Source: Oscillospiraceae bacterium (GTDB lineage: Bacteria > Bacillota > Clostridia > Oscillospirales > Ruminococcaceae). Taken from it: a DNA stretch of 6,974 nucleotides. A program made the translations under genes and the position numbers. Location: positions 1 through 6,974 of the forward strand of contig JAFQBO010000035.1 in assembly GCA_017416665.1 (NCBI GenBank), given 5' to 3'. Below the pieces are notes generated by a model. The model ran no database searches. It saw only the letters and a program-made list of their open reading frames with translations, and was not told the DNA's origin. How positions within the stretch are numbered: position 1 is the stretch's first letter; every line of letters starts with the position of its first letter. Positions 1-6,903 of this stretch are shown here, in pieces.

Positions 1-867
1 AAATCCCGAATCAAGATGCCAGTATTCCCTGCCTGTTTTGTTTGCAATAACCTGACCGAACAAGTCGATACCATAAACTCTGAGAAAGTCTCCCGAAAGC
101 GAAACTCTTGAGTTAAGAAGATCGTTGAGCACAGTTCCTATTGCATAATTAAGCGTAAGAGGCATTAACAGATTTACAAGGAAGAAAATAATCATTGCAT
201 AAGGTGAAATTCTTGCAAAAAGCTTTGTGTTTCTGACGCATTTTGAATATACCACCATACACAGAAACAGCAGAATAAGTAAAAAAGATGTTCGGCTGTT
301 TGTAAGCGTAAACTGAAAAATATTCACCAGTGAAGCAATAACAACTTTCATTTTCCAGTATTTTTCGCCATATAGAATAAACCACAGTGAAATAATAACA
401 AAGCAGTAAATCCCGAATGTATTCGGATGAGCGTAACCCATTGAATATCTTGACATTCCGCTGTCTCTTGTTTCAACTAGATTCTCAACAACACCAAAAA
501 ATGTTCCCAGCATAATAAGAATACAGGTTGTAAGCCTTATCCAGAATACAAATTTCAGTGCTGTTTTATAATCAATATTTTTCATTCCGATTACAATACA
601 GAAGGAAATCAGAATTGACGTGTTACTGATTATAAGGGTCGAAATTATTCCCAGCACAAGCAGGACTATATTTATAACAAATTCCTTTACGGTATATCTG
701 TCCTCAAGTAAAAATTTGAGTGCAAAAAAAGGAATTGCAAGATAAAGCGAAAAATCAAAAACACTGTAATCAACAAGTGCTTTTCTGAAAGAATAATACA
801 AAAGAATACATACAAGAAAAATATAAAAGCATAAGTCTTTTACAGACTTTACATGTAATTTCTTCAT
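1..867 (-). CDS. Wzy-like polysaccharide polymerase, C-terminus cut by window edge
   Basis: Likely integral-membrane polymerase that joins lipid-linked repeat units outside the membrane. The visible 289 residues are mostly hydrophobic, with membrane segments near residues 12-25, 38-54, 62-80, 83-95, 106-126, 151-167, 174-188, 193-208 and 222-240. The motif RYSMGYAHPNTFG (140-152), the TNSRTS stretch (189-194) and an extracytoplasmic-looking loop ending in WHLDSGF (283-289) are typical of Wzy/O-antigen-polymerase-type proteins. These families diverge strongly in sequence, so the call rests on topology and these motifs. The frame is open to base 1 with no stop, so the last part of the protein is missing from the window. 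An in-frame TGA lies just upstream of the ATG at 867, so this start is secure. The gene begins 16 nt after the GT2 gene ends, with AGGTGA overlapping that stop codon. An O-antigen ligase is the main alternative. Confidence 0.78.
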   Translation of the reverse strand, partial: MKKLHVKSVKDLCFYIFLVCILLYYSFRKALVDYSVFDFSLYLAIPFFALKFLLEDRYTVKEFVINIVLLVLGIISTLIISNTSILISFCIVIGMKNIDYKTALKFVFWIRLTTCILIMLGTFFGVVENLVETRDSGMSRYSMGYAHPNTFGIYCFVIISLWFILYGEKYWKMKVVIASLVNIFQFTLTNSRTSFLLILLFLCMVVYSKCVRNTKLFARISPYAMIIFFLVNLLMPLTLNYAIGTVLNDLLNSRVSLSGDFLRVYGIDLFGQVIANKTGREYWHLDSGF

Positions 868-883
868 ATTTTCCGTAAATCAC

Positions 884-1783
884 CTACTTATTTTTTGCCA
901 TAACCAAATCTGCAAGATATGATTTGCAGTTATAATAATTACCGATATAACCCGAAAGCTTTATCCATTTTGAAAGCTTTCCTGTCTTCATCAAATCTAT
1001 TCTCAGCTCACACCACTCCCTGCAGCGGTCAATAAGCATTTTTTTCTGTTTTTTATTTTCGATTTTGTTGTTTTCGATAAATTCAATCAATTTGTCAATT
1101 GCTTCAAGGTAATATTCCATTGAAACTATTTTTGACTCAGCATCTCTCTTGTCATGACCTGTTGCTGTTGTTTCATGACGTCTCCAGTAGATAAGCGGCT
1201 GTTTGTAAACATAGAGCGAGTCTGTCACCAGTGCCGCACGCCACAGAACTGCATCATGCGGATAATAATCAAACCACATTGTTTCTGCCGTATCAAAAAG
1301 CTCTCTTCTGAAGCAGTAAACACAACCTGGGCGCTTTATAAACATGAATTTTTTGTCAAATTCATATCTGTAAATGCAGTCACTCTGATAGATCTTTTTG
1401 CTGTCTTTGTATTCAGAATCGTAATCGGATACAAGAAGCTGTATTTTTTTGTTTTCCTGCATAGCCTTTTCCATAATTTCAAGCTTGTCGGCATACCATA
1501 TATCGTCCTGATCGCAGGTAAAAATCAGTTCACCTGACGACATTCTTATAGCCTCCATAAAGTTTTTTCTCCAGCCGAGATTAACTTCATTGACTTTATG
1601 TATCCAGCCATTAAGGGAATATTTTTTTATATAATCATCAACAAGTGAATTTGTGGTGTCAGATGAACCATCATCACAAATTATAACTTCATCAGGCAAT
1701 CTCGACTGATTTCTGAGTGAATCAAGCTGCTCAGTCAGATATTTTTCCCCGTTATATGTAGTCATTACTACAGAAATTTTCAT
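884..1783 (-). CDS. GT2-family glycosyltransferase (rhamnosyltransferase-like)
   Basis: Cytoplasmic inverting glycosyltransferase with a GT-A fold, 299 residues, expected to add one sugar to the lipid-linked repeat unit. The N-terminus shows the family opening ISVVMTTYNGEKYL (3-16), the nucleotide-binding DDGS (37-40), and CDQDDIW (90-96), which contains the metal-binding acidic residues. Further on are GCVYCFRR (153-160), HD at 176-177 as the probable acceptor-activating region, and YWRRHETTATG (199-209). The DQDDIW and RRH..TG signatures are common in GT2 enzymes annotated as rhamnosyltransferases. With rmlA two genes upstream a rhamnose donor is plausible, but donor specificity cannot be read from the sequence. 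The C-terminal 80 residues are charged and helical in character with no clear membrane segment. A good ribosome site (AGGAG, 7 nt before ATG) sits in the 16-nt gap after the Stealth gene. Confidence 0.9.
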   Translation of the reverse strand: MKISVVMTTYNGEKYLTEQLDSLRNQSRLPDEVIICDDGSSDTTNSLVDDYIKKYSLNGWIHKVNEVNLGWRKNFMEAIRMSSGELIFTCDQDDIWYADKLEIMEKAMQENKKIQLLVSDYDSEYKDSKKIYQSDCIYRYEFDKKFMFIKRPGCVYCFRRELFDTAETMWFDYYPHDAVLWRAALVTDSLYVYKQPLIYWRRHETTATGHDKRDAESKIVSMEYYLEAIDKLIEFIENNKIENKKQKKMLIDRCREWCELRIDLMKTGKLSKWIKLSGYIGNYYNCKSYLADLVMAKNK

Positions 1784-1799
1784 TGTTTTCTCCTAATAT

Positions 1800-2798
1800 T
1801 TACAGTTCAAAAGAGCTTTTTTCCTTATAACGCATCAAAAAAGCATCATTTATTTCCATTTTTATTTTCTCAAAATTCTCCACGCATGATGTGTCGTTTG
1901 CACATATAAGCTTTGACTTTGCATGAATTATGTCATTTTTCAGATTTTCAGTATTATCCACACCGATATGATAAGCTTTTCCCTTTTGTTTTTTCGGTAC
2001 AAAATTTCCCGTCATAATATCCCAGTATCTGAAAAGATACGGATTTACGTCTGTTATCGCTCTGAATTTATTTGAAGATGTTTTATCGAGTACTTCATAT
2101 TCCGCTTCCCATACCTTTGAAAAGGTTGATTTGAGAAGTGGTACAGGCAGATGTCTGTTGATGATATTCTGAAAACATCCCCACGGAAACAGGCATATAT
2201 TTCTGATAAGATCCTTTCCGTACTTCAGATTGTACCACTTGAAAAAGTTATTTTTCACAACACTGCGTTTACTGAAATTCTTATTGATAACCGCAATATT
2301 GTTAAGCATGATATGCTGATAGACCTCATTAATATCCGTCGCTCTGATACACGCCTCAACCGCTTCCAGACATGGTTTACCGTCTTTGAAAAAATCCTCA
2401 GGACAGACAGGTGCATTCAGATACATATCGTCATTGAAGTAAACGAAGCACTCGGACAAATCATTGATTCGGTGCATATTCATTTCTATAGGATGTGACG
2501 AAAAAGTCGGCAGATACTGCTTCGGTATATAGTCCTCATGCTTTACGATATTAAGCTTAGGATGCTCTACATTTAAAAACTTTGGCAGATGACCATATGT
2601 AACAAAATGAATTTTTCTTACCCAAGGAGCATTTTTTTCAACACTTCTGAACCAGTACTTCAGCAAATCCCATTCACGGAATCTTGATTCACCGTCATCA
2701 ACCTTTGTAAGATCAGGATTATACTTTCTTTTTTCCTCAAGCCAGTTCTGATCGTTTCCGTCGACCCAGGTAATCACAAAATCAATATTTGAATTCAT
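1800..2798 (-). CDS. Stealth-family sugar-phosphate transferase
   Basis: Predicted cytoplasmic transferase that moves a hexose-1-phosphate (or similar sugar-phosphate) from a nucleotide sugar to a glycan, leaving a phosphodiester. This is the known activity of the Stealth family, which includes bacterial capsule enzymes and the animal GlcNAc-1-phosphotransferase. All four conserved regions appear to be present in the 332 residues. CR1 is IDFVITWVDGND (5-16). CR2 starts at SRFREWDLLKYWFRS (38-52) and runs to YFNDDMYLN (120-128). CR3 is around HLPVPLLK to FRAITDVNPYLF (216-256). CR4 is the short LICANDTSC (297-305). The protein looks complete and intact. It lies 30 nt after rmlA, the largest gap in the operon, with a GGAAAAGAG ribosome site somewhat distant from the ATG. 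The sugar transferred is unknown. Confidence 0.9.
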   Translation of the reverse strand: MNSNIDFVITWVDGNDQNWLEEKRKYNPDLTKVDDGESRFREWDLLKYWFRSVEKNAPWVRKIHFVTYGHLPKFLNVEHPKLNIVKHEDYIPKQYLPTFSSHPIEMNMHRINDLSECFVYFNDDMYLNAPVCPEDFFKDGKPCLEAVEACIRATDINEVYQHIMLNNIAVINKNFSKRSVVKNNFFKWYNLKYGKDLIRNICLFPWGCFQNIINRHLPVPLLKSTFSKVWEAEYEVLDKTSSNKFRAITDVNPYLFRYWDIMTGNFVPKKQKGKAYHIGVDNTENLKNDIIHAKSKLICANDTSCVENFEKIKMEINDAFLMRYKEKSSFEL

Positions 2799-2828
2799 AA
2801 AAAATCTATTCTCTTTTCCTATTGCAAA

Positions 2829-3716
2829 TTAATCAATGTATTTTCCGTTTAAAACGTCCATAAGGTACTGACCATACTGATTTTTCTTCAGAACTTCATA
2901 CGCTTCAAGAACCTCTTCCCTGCTTATCCAGCCGTTAAGATATGCTATTTCTTCAAGACAGGCAATCTTTCTGTGCTGATGATCTTCGATAGTCTTTACA
3001 AAATTTGACGCTTCAACAAGACTTTCATGTGTACCCGTATCAAGCCATGTAAATCCCTGACCGAGAAGTTCAACATTAAGCTCATTGGCTTCAAGATAAA
3101 TTCTGTTAAGATCAGTAATTTCCAGTTCTCCTCTTGCCGACGGCTTTAAACTTTTTGCGTATTCAACAACTCTTTTATCGTAAAAATAGAGACCTGTAAC
3201 ACAGTAATTTGACTTTGGTTTTTCAGGCTTTTCTTCTATTGAAACAGCCTTTCCGTCCTTATCGAATTCAACGATACCGAATCTTTCGGGATCGTCAACA
3301 TAATAACCGAAAACTGTCGCAAGGTTTTCCTTTTCAGCTCTTTCAACAGCCTGTCTGAGTCTTTTTTTGAGGCCATGACCTGCAAAAATATTGTCACCCA
3401 GTACCATTGCACATGAATCATCACCGATAAATTCCTCACCGATTATGAAAGCCTGTGCAAGACCGTCAGGAGACGGCTGAACCTTGTATGAGAGATTGAG
3501 TCCGAACTGATGACCGTCACCAAGAAGTTCTTCAAAACGTGGTGTATCCTGCGGTGTTGAAATAATAAGAATATCCCTTATACCTGCATTCATAAGTACA
3601 TACAAATGATAGTAGATCATCGGCTTGTCATATACAGGCAAAAGCTGTTTTGATGTTACCTTTGTAAGCGGATATAAACGAGTTCCCGAACCGCCCGCCA
3701 AAATTATACCTTTCAT
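2829..3716 (-). CDS. rfbA: Glucose-1-phosphate thymidylyltransferase (RmlA/RfbA)
   Basis: Makes dTDP-glucose from glucose-1-phosphate and dTTP, the first step toward dTDP-rhamnose and other dTDP-deoxysugars. It has 295 residues, the usual full length. Visible landmarks are the nucleotide-binding loop [13 protein letters not shown] (6-18), [15 protein letters not shown] (22-36), [10 protein letters not shown] (81-90), the metal/substrate segment LGDNIF (106-111), EEKP (161-164), GLYFYD (175-180) and WLDTGTH (224-230). Position 37 is His, where I expect Pro in most homologues (YYP). The start has AAGGGG about 6 nt before it, in the 15-nt gap after the GT4 gene. RmlB, RmlC and RmlD are absent from the window, so the rest of the pathway must come from elsewhere. 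Sampled stretches of this gene are about 40-42% GC, against roughly 22-35% in sampled neighbours, in keeping with a conserved metabolic gene among diverse transferases. Confidence 0.97.
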   Translation of the reverse strand: MKGIILAGGSGTRLYPLTKVTSKQLLPVYDKPMIYYHLYVLMNAGIRDILIISTPQDTPRFEELLGDGHQFGLNLSYKVQPSPDGLAQAFIIGEEFIGDDSCAMVLGDNIFAGHGLKKRLRQAVERAEKENLATVFGYYVDDPERFGIVEFDKDGKAVSIEEKPEKPKSNYCVTGLYFYDKRVVEYAKSLKPSARGELEITDLNRIYLEANELNVELLGQGFTWLDTGTHESLVEASNFVKTIEDHQHRKIACLEEIAYLNGWISREEVLEAYEVLKKNQYGQYLMDVLNGKYID

Positions 3717-3731
3717 AAGAATCCCCTTTAT

Positions 3732-4817
3732 TTATCTTTTTTCAGAAATTTTCCTGTAAAAATCCGAAAGCTTTGCTGCTTCATGCTTTATGGAGTAGCC
3801 ATGCTTTGCTATTTCATCGTCGTATGATTTTCTGTCTGACGGATTTACTTTTTTCGTAATTTCATCTGCCCATTTTGCAGGTGTGTCTTCCAATGACAGA
3901 AATTCAACATTTTTGGTAAGCTTAACTGATTTTGTAATAGTATCTGAAATTATACACGGAAGTCCCGAACACTGTGCTTCAACAAGCGTCAGCGGAAGAC
4001 CTTCATGCAGGGACGGCATAACAAAAGCGTCCATTACACTGTAATAGTTTTCCGTGTCCGAAACATTTCCTGTAAAAATAACCTTGTCTTCAATTTTCAG
4101 CTGTTTTATTTTATCCTTTATCTGTTCCTGAAGACGACCTTCACCAAGAAGAAGTAAAACAGAATCAGGATTTTTTTTCTGTAGTTCACAGAAAATATCA
4201 ATTAAAAAAGTATGGTTTTTCTGTTCATTGAACAGTCCGACATGACCTGCAACAAAAGTTTTTTCGGATATTCCGAGTTTTTTTCTGAATTCACTGCGTG
4301 CATCATGGTTAAAACTGAATCTGTCTGTATCAACAGCATTTTTCAGAACCATGTATTCACTGTCTCTGAACAGCCATTCTCCTGCCTTGTCACTGCAGGC
4401 GATTGCATAGTCATAGGATTTGGAAAATCTTTTGTAAAGCAGTTTATGAAGTTTCATGTGACTACAGGTTGTATTATGTGAATGTACAATTACCTTGCAG
4501 TCAGATTTACTTTTTTTAACTGCCTCAAGTTCAATCTGCATAAGAGCGGAATTACCATGAATATGAACAACATCATAATTGCCCTTTTTAATAATTTCCG
4601 AAAGCTTTTTTATATAGGCAAACGGCTTTTTCTTTCGTTTATGCAAAAGAAAATAGTTATTGTCAAGCTGATTTTTATAAATGTCATTTATTTCACTGTT
4701 TACAACAAAATCGAATTTCAGATCTGATTTATCCATAAATCTGTAGTAATTCATAATGATATTCGACATACCGTTTATACGAAACCAGACCGTATTTATT
4801 ATCAGTATCTTTAACAT
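3732..4817 (-). CDS. GT4-family glycosyltransferase (EpsF-like)
   Basis: Cytoplasmic retaining glycosyltransferase with a GT-B fold, 361 residues, expected to elongate the repeat unit. The N-terminal acceptor domain starts MLKILIINTVWFRINGMSN, includes YDVVHIHGNS (81-90) and VHSHNTTCSH (111-120), and leads to the interdomain LKNAVDTDRF (158-167). The C-terminal nucleotide-sugar domain has GHVGLFNEQKNH (191-202), LLLGEG (222-227) and the E-x7-E signature HEGLPLTLVEAQCSGLP (271-287, with E272 and E280). This arrangement matches EpsF/CapM-type exopolysaccharide enzymes; the sugar is unknown. The start codon lies 2 nt after the LicD stop, and its ribosome site (AGGTG, 5 nt before the ATG) is inside the end of that gene, so translation is probably coupled. 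The gene contains a run of eight T on the plus strand (4171-4178), read as Lys-Lys-Asn. Confidence 0.92.
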   Translation of the reverse strand: MLKILIINTVWFRINGMSNIIMNYYRFMDKSDLKFDFVVNSEINDIYKNQLDNNYFLLHKRKKKPFAYIKKLSEIIKKGNYDVVHIHGNSALMQIELEAVKKSKSDCKVIVHSHNTTCSHMKLHKLLYKRFSKSYDYAIACSDKAGEWLFRDSEYMVLKNAVDTDRFSFNHDARSEFRKKLGISEKTFVAGHVGLFNEQKNHTFLIDIFCELQKKNPDSVLLLLGEGRLQEQIKDKIKQLKIEDKVIFTGNVSDTENYYSVMDAFVMPSLHEGLPLTLVEAQCSGLPCIISDTITKSVKLTKNVEFLSLEDTPAKWADEITKKVNPSDRKSYDDEIAKHGYSIKHEAAKLSDFYRKISEKR

Positions 4818-4819
4818 TT

Positions 4820-5668
4820 TTACACCTGTTCCACCTCAGCAGCAGCTTTGTTTTTTATTTTGTAGCTGCCTTTATCTATCTTTACCATGTTATGCTGTTT
4901 TCCACGCTGTTCAACAGGCGGCAGCTTCATATAGTCGCCATACATGTTTGACAGCAGTTCCTTATAATTTGCAGGGACAGAAAACTTATATCCTTCAAAA
5001 TCGAGTTCAGAAAGGTTTTCAAGATTTGTTCTGAGTGTATACTCATTGTAGTTATAAGCACCACCCATATTTATAACATTTTTGCACACTTTTTTATTAA
5101 ACATTGAACATACATTGTCACACATACGTATAACCTTTTTCTTGCTTAAAAAAAACAATGCAAAGCTCATAAATTTTGCAAATCTTCTTTTTTTGGTCTC
5201 AATAAAATAATAATCATTTTTTCCCATTGCCGCCCATTTCAGACATTTAAATGAAAAATAATGAAACTTCTGTTTTATTTTGCTTTCAGGCATATTGTCA
5301 TACGGGAAAATATCAAAATAAATGCCGTTATGCTGTTTTGAATTCTGACTGTAGTCCTCAACAAGGGAGGTATTGTTCAGACGTATTTTGGCAAACGGAT
5401 GTGTGTAGTACTCATCAGTTTTATATGTCTGAAGGAAAAATTCCTCTCCAAGTTCTTTCGGACATATTTCCAGAAAGCGTTCATAATCCTCACGGAGCAT
5501 ACCGACATCCATATCATCATCCCATGGTATAAAGCCCTGATGTCTTACAGCACCGAGCAGTGAACCACCTATAAGAAAATATTTAAGATTATGTTTTTCA
5601 CAAATTCTTTGAAATTCCAGTGCTATATCAAGAATGGTAAGCTGGAGCGTTCTGAGTTCTGTATCCAT
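4820..5668 (-). CDS. LicD-family phosphotransferase
   Basis: Nucleotidyltransferase-fold enzyme of the LicD family, which in characterised members transfers phosphocholine, and in relatives other phospho-groups, from a CDP-linked donor onto a surface glycan. Its 282 residues carry the core motif GGSLLGAVRHQGFIPWDDD (34-52) followed by MD at 53-54; the aspartates at 50-52 and 54 are the expected metal-binding residues. NGIYFDIFPYD (114-124) and YGDYMKLPP (243-251) with a following His (259) are the other family landmarks. No licA, licB or licC choline uptake/activation genes are in the window, so the group transferred may not be choline. It starts 18 nt after the Alg13-like gene. AAGGAG lies 11 nt before the ATG at 5668; an out-of-frame ATG sits between them. 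An in-frame TAA just upstream fixes the start. Confidence 0.92.
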   Translation of the reverse strand: MDTELRTLQLTILDIALEFQRICEKHNLKYFLIGGSLLGAVRHQGFIPWDDDMDVGMLREDYERFLEICPKELGEEFFLQTYKTDEYYTHPFAKIRLNNTSLVEDYSQNSKQHNGIYFDIFPYDNMPESKIKQKFHYFSFKCLKWAAMGKNDYYFIETKKRRFAKFMSFALFFLSKKKVIRMCDNVCSMFNKKVCKNVINMGGAYNYNEYTLRTNLENLSELDFEGYKFSVPANYKELLSNMYGDYMKLPPVEQRGKQHNMVKIDKGSYKIKNKAAAEVEQV

Positions 5669-5686
5669 TATACATGGTTCTCCTTA

Positions 5687-6166
5687 TTATATAGATTGAA
5701 GAAATTTATCAATGCGTGAAATCATATTTTTCCTTTGTGAGACATATCTGTCAAACTTATGTGTCCGGGACTGTTCTATAATTTTTTCAAGCGAATCATT
5801 TTCACCACACATAAGCACATAATTCTGCTCAGTAAAAGACTGTGCAATCTCAAGCTGATGATCATCAACATGCTCGTTGTATTTTTTCAGTCTCGGAAAA
5901 ACAATTACAGGCTTTCTTGAATTTATACCTGAAATAATAGTACCAACACCACTGTGAGTAATCAGCAGACGGCATTTTTTTATATATTCATCAAATGAGG
6001 ATTTGTCAAGAAAGTCTGTATATCCGTAATTTTTCGGAATATAGTCACAGTTTCCAATCTGAGCAAAAACCTCATCAGTTATAATTTTATTTTCAATAAG
6101 ATTATCAATAAGTATCAGTAAACGATTAAGCTGAAACTTCTGAGTGCCTACCGCTACAAAAATCAT
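5687..6166 (-). CDS. Alg13/PssE/Cps14G-like glycosyltransferase subunit (catalytic half)
   Basis: Corresponds to the C-terminal, nucleotide-sugar-binding half of a GT-B (GT28-like) glycosyltransferase. In this family the enzyme is split into two proteins, and this one works with the membrane-anchoring/acceptor subunit encoded just upstream. Of 159 residues, MIFVAVGTQKFQLNRLL (1-17) is the typical opening. ITHSGVGTI (69-77) is the donor-binding glycine-rich turn, and FPRLKKYNEHVDDHQLE (90-106) is the hallmark EHVDDHQ region. The length matches other bacterial partners such as Cps14G and PssE, so it is not a truncated gene. By analogy the pair adds the second sugar of the repeat unit (beta-1,4-galactose in pneumococcal type 14, glucuronic acid in rhizobia); the sugar here is unknown. 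AGAGG lies 7-8 nt before the ATG, in the 12-nt gap after the partner gene. Confidence 0.9.
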   Translation of the reverse strand: MIFVAVGTQKFQLNRLLILIDNLIENKIITDEVFAQIGNCDYIPKNYGYTDFLDKSSFDEYIKKCRLLITHSGVGTIISGINSRKPVIVFPRLKKYNEHVDDHQLEIAQSFTEQNYVLMCGENDSLEKIIEQSRTHKFDRYVSQRKNMISRIDKFLQSI

Positions 6167-6178
6167 TTTATTACCTCT

Positions 6179-6637
6179 TTAAAAAATTCCGCCGACATAT
6201 TCTGCCTTTGGATAGCATTTAAGCATAGGTTCCCACTGAACAAGAAAAAGATCGGCAAAAGGATAAACAAGTCTTCCTGTGAGTGATTTTTTATCAACTC
6301 TTGCAAATGACTCTATATAAATGATTTTTTTCCTTTTCAGCTTACCCACAAGACAGAACGGGAATGATACCAAAGCACCGGTTGTGATAACGACATCAGG
6401 TTTTTCTGTTTTCAGTATTTTTCCTGCATTAAAAAAAAGCTTTATAAACTTTTTGAAAAAGCCTTTTTCATTGCGGTTAATCTGACTTACTGTGTACAGT
6501 TTATTCTTACCTTTGTACTCATCAGCCTGGCCACCGTTTTCGGTAACAAAAAAGCAGTCATATTTCTGACAAAGTTCATTAAGACACATCAGTTCTTCCC
6601 AGTGACCACCGGAAGAAGACACATAACAAATTTTCAT
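6179..6637 (-). CDS. Alg14/PssD/Cps14F-like glycosyltransferase subunit
   Basis: Corresponds to the N-terminal acceptor-side half of the split GT-B enzyme, which recruits its Alg13-like partner (next gene) to the membrane. It has 152 residues, the normal length for bacterial members. Family landmarks are VSSSGGHWEEL (6-16), the segment KPDVVITTGALVSFPFCLVGKL (79-100), whose hydrophobic centre may contact the membrane, IESFARV (108-114), LTGRLVYPFADLFLVQW (119-135) and the terminal YVGGIF. It is the first clear gene after the promoter at 6722-6750, with AAGGGG 6 nt before the ATG at 6637. Two in-frame stops just upstream make this start secure. A priming phosphoglycosyl transferase often sits before this pair in Gram-positive loci, but none is present here. 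Confidence 0.92.
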   Translation of the reverse strand: MKICYVSSSGGHWEELMCLNELCQKYDCFFVTENGGQADEYKGKNKLYTVSQINRNEKGFFKKFIKLFFNAGKILKTEKPDVVITTGALVSFPFCLVGKLKRKKIIYIESFARVDKKSLTGRLVYPFADLFLVQWEPMLKCYPKAEYVGGIF

Positions 6638-6695
6638 TTAAACCCCTTATAAAATGCTTGATTTGTCAGAAAAGCCGTCTGTTTTCAAGTACACG

Positions 6696-6791
6696 CAATT
6701 ATCCAACATACACTTTAATTAATTATAACTCATAATAACGTTTCTGTCAATTATTAATGAAGAATTTCTGCTATTTTCGTCAATTATCCAA
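6696..6791 (-). repeat. Three ATAATTG-containing direct repeats around the promoter (possible operators)
   Basis: The 11-mer TTGGATAATTG occurs twice on the minus strand, at 6791-6781 upstream of the promoter and 6706-6696 in the leader. A third, partial copy (AATAATTGACA) covers the -35 box around 6745-6756; it shares ATAATTGAC with the upstream copy. The ATAATTG cores are 33, 52 and 85 nt apart, close to 3, 5 and 8 helical turns, so they would lie on one face of the DNA. A regulatory role is inference; AT-rich DNA yields such matches by chance. Confidence 0.4.
6722..6750 (-). promoter_or_regulatory. Sigma-A (sigma-70-type) promoter of the polysaccharide operon
   Basis: On the minus strand a perfect -35 TTGACA (6750-6745) is followed after exactly 17 nt by a perfect -10 TATAAT (6727-6722). 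The expected start site is a purine near 6713-6716, giving a leader of about 78 nt before the first gene at 6637. It lies downstream of a terminator, so this operon should be transcribed independently of genes further right. Perfect hexamers with ideal spacing imply strong basal activity unless repressed. Confidence 0.88.
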
Positions 6792-6853
6792 TTTCATTCG
6801 AAAAATTACTAAGCAGATATAACAACAAGTTTTCCACCGTACGGCATTTTTGC

Positions 6854-6883
6854 AAATAAAAAGCACTCTGCAAAATCAGAGTG
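6854..6883 (-). terminator. Rho-independent terminator for a gene to the right of the window
   Basis: On the minus strand CACTCTG (6883-6877), a six-base loop and CAGAGTG (6870-6864) form a perfect 7-bp hairpin. It is followed by CTTTTTATTT, a typical termination tail. The plus-strand direction has no T-run, so it acts leftward only. It would end a transcript entering from beyond 6974, just before the operon promoter. Confidence 0.78.
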
Positions 6884-6903
6884 TCAGTTTGTCGAAAAAG
6901 TCT

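Noticed and set aside
149..385. Minus-strand open frame of 78 codons starting with GTG
   Set aside because: It lies wholly inside the Wzy-like gene in another frame, and the 867-to-1 frame has membrane segments and family motifs throughout.
1154..1537. Plus-strand open frame of 127 codons
   Set aside because: It is antisense to the GT2 gene across its DQDDIW region, matches no family and has no supporting ribosome site.
2151..2498. Plus-strand open frame of 115 codons
   Set aside because: It is antisense to conserved Stealth motifs, so its openness follows from the real gene's codons.
4756..5034. Plus-strand open frame spanning the GT4-LicD junction
   Set aside because: It is antisense to two real genes with low-complexity residue content and no recognisable domain.
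4171..6438. Eight-base A/T runs at 4171-4178, 5148-5155 and 6431-6438 as phase-variation tracts
   Set aside because: Runs of this length are expected about once by chance in AT-rich DNA of this size. All three frames are intact, and eight A/T is short for efficient slippage.
6661..6690. Leader hairpin CAGA/TCTG as an attenuator or riboswitch
   Set aside because: The stem is only 4 bp with no conserved surrounding structure and no T-run after it.
6754..6784. Second promoter using TTGACG upstream of the main one
   Set aside because: No acceptable -10 hexamer is found at 16-19 nt spacing.
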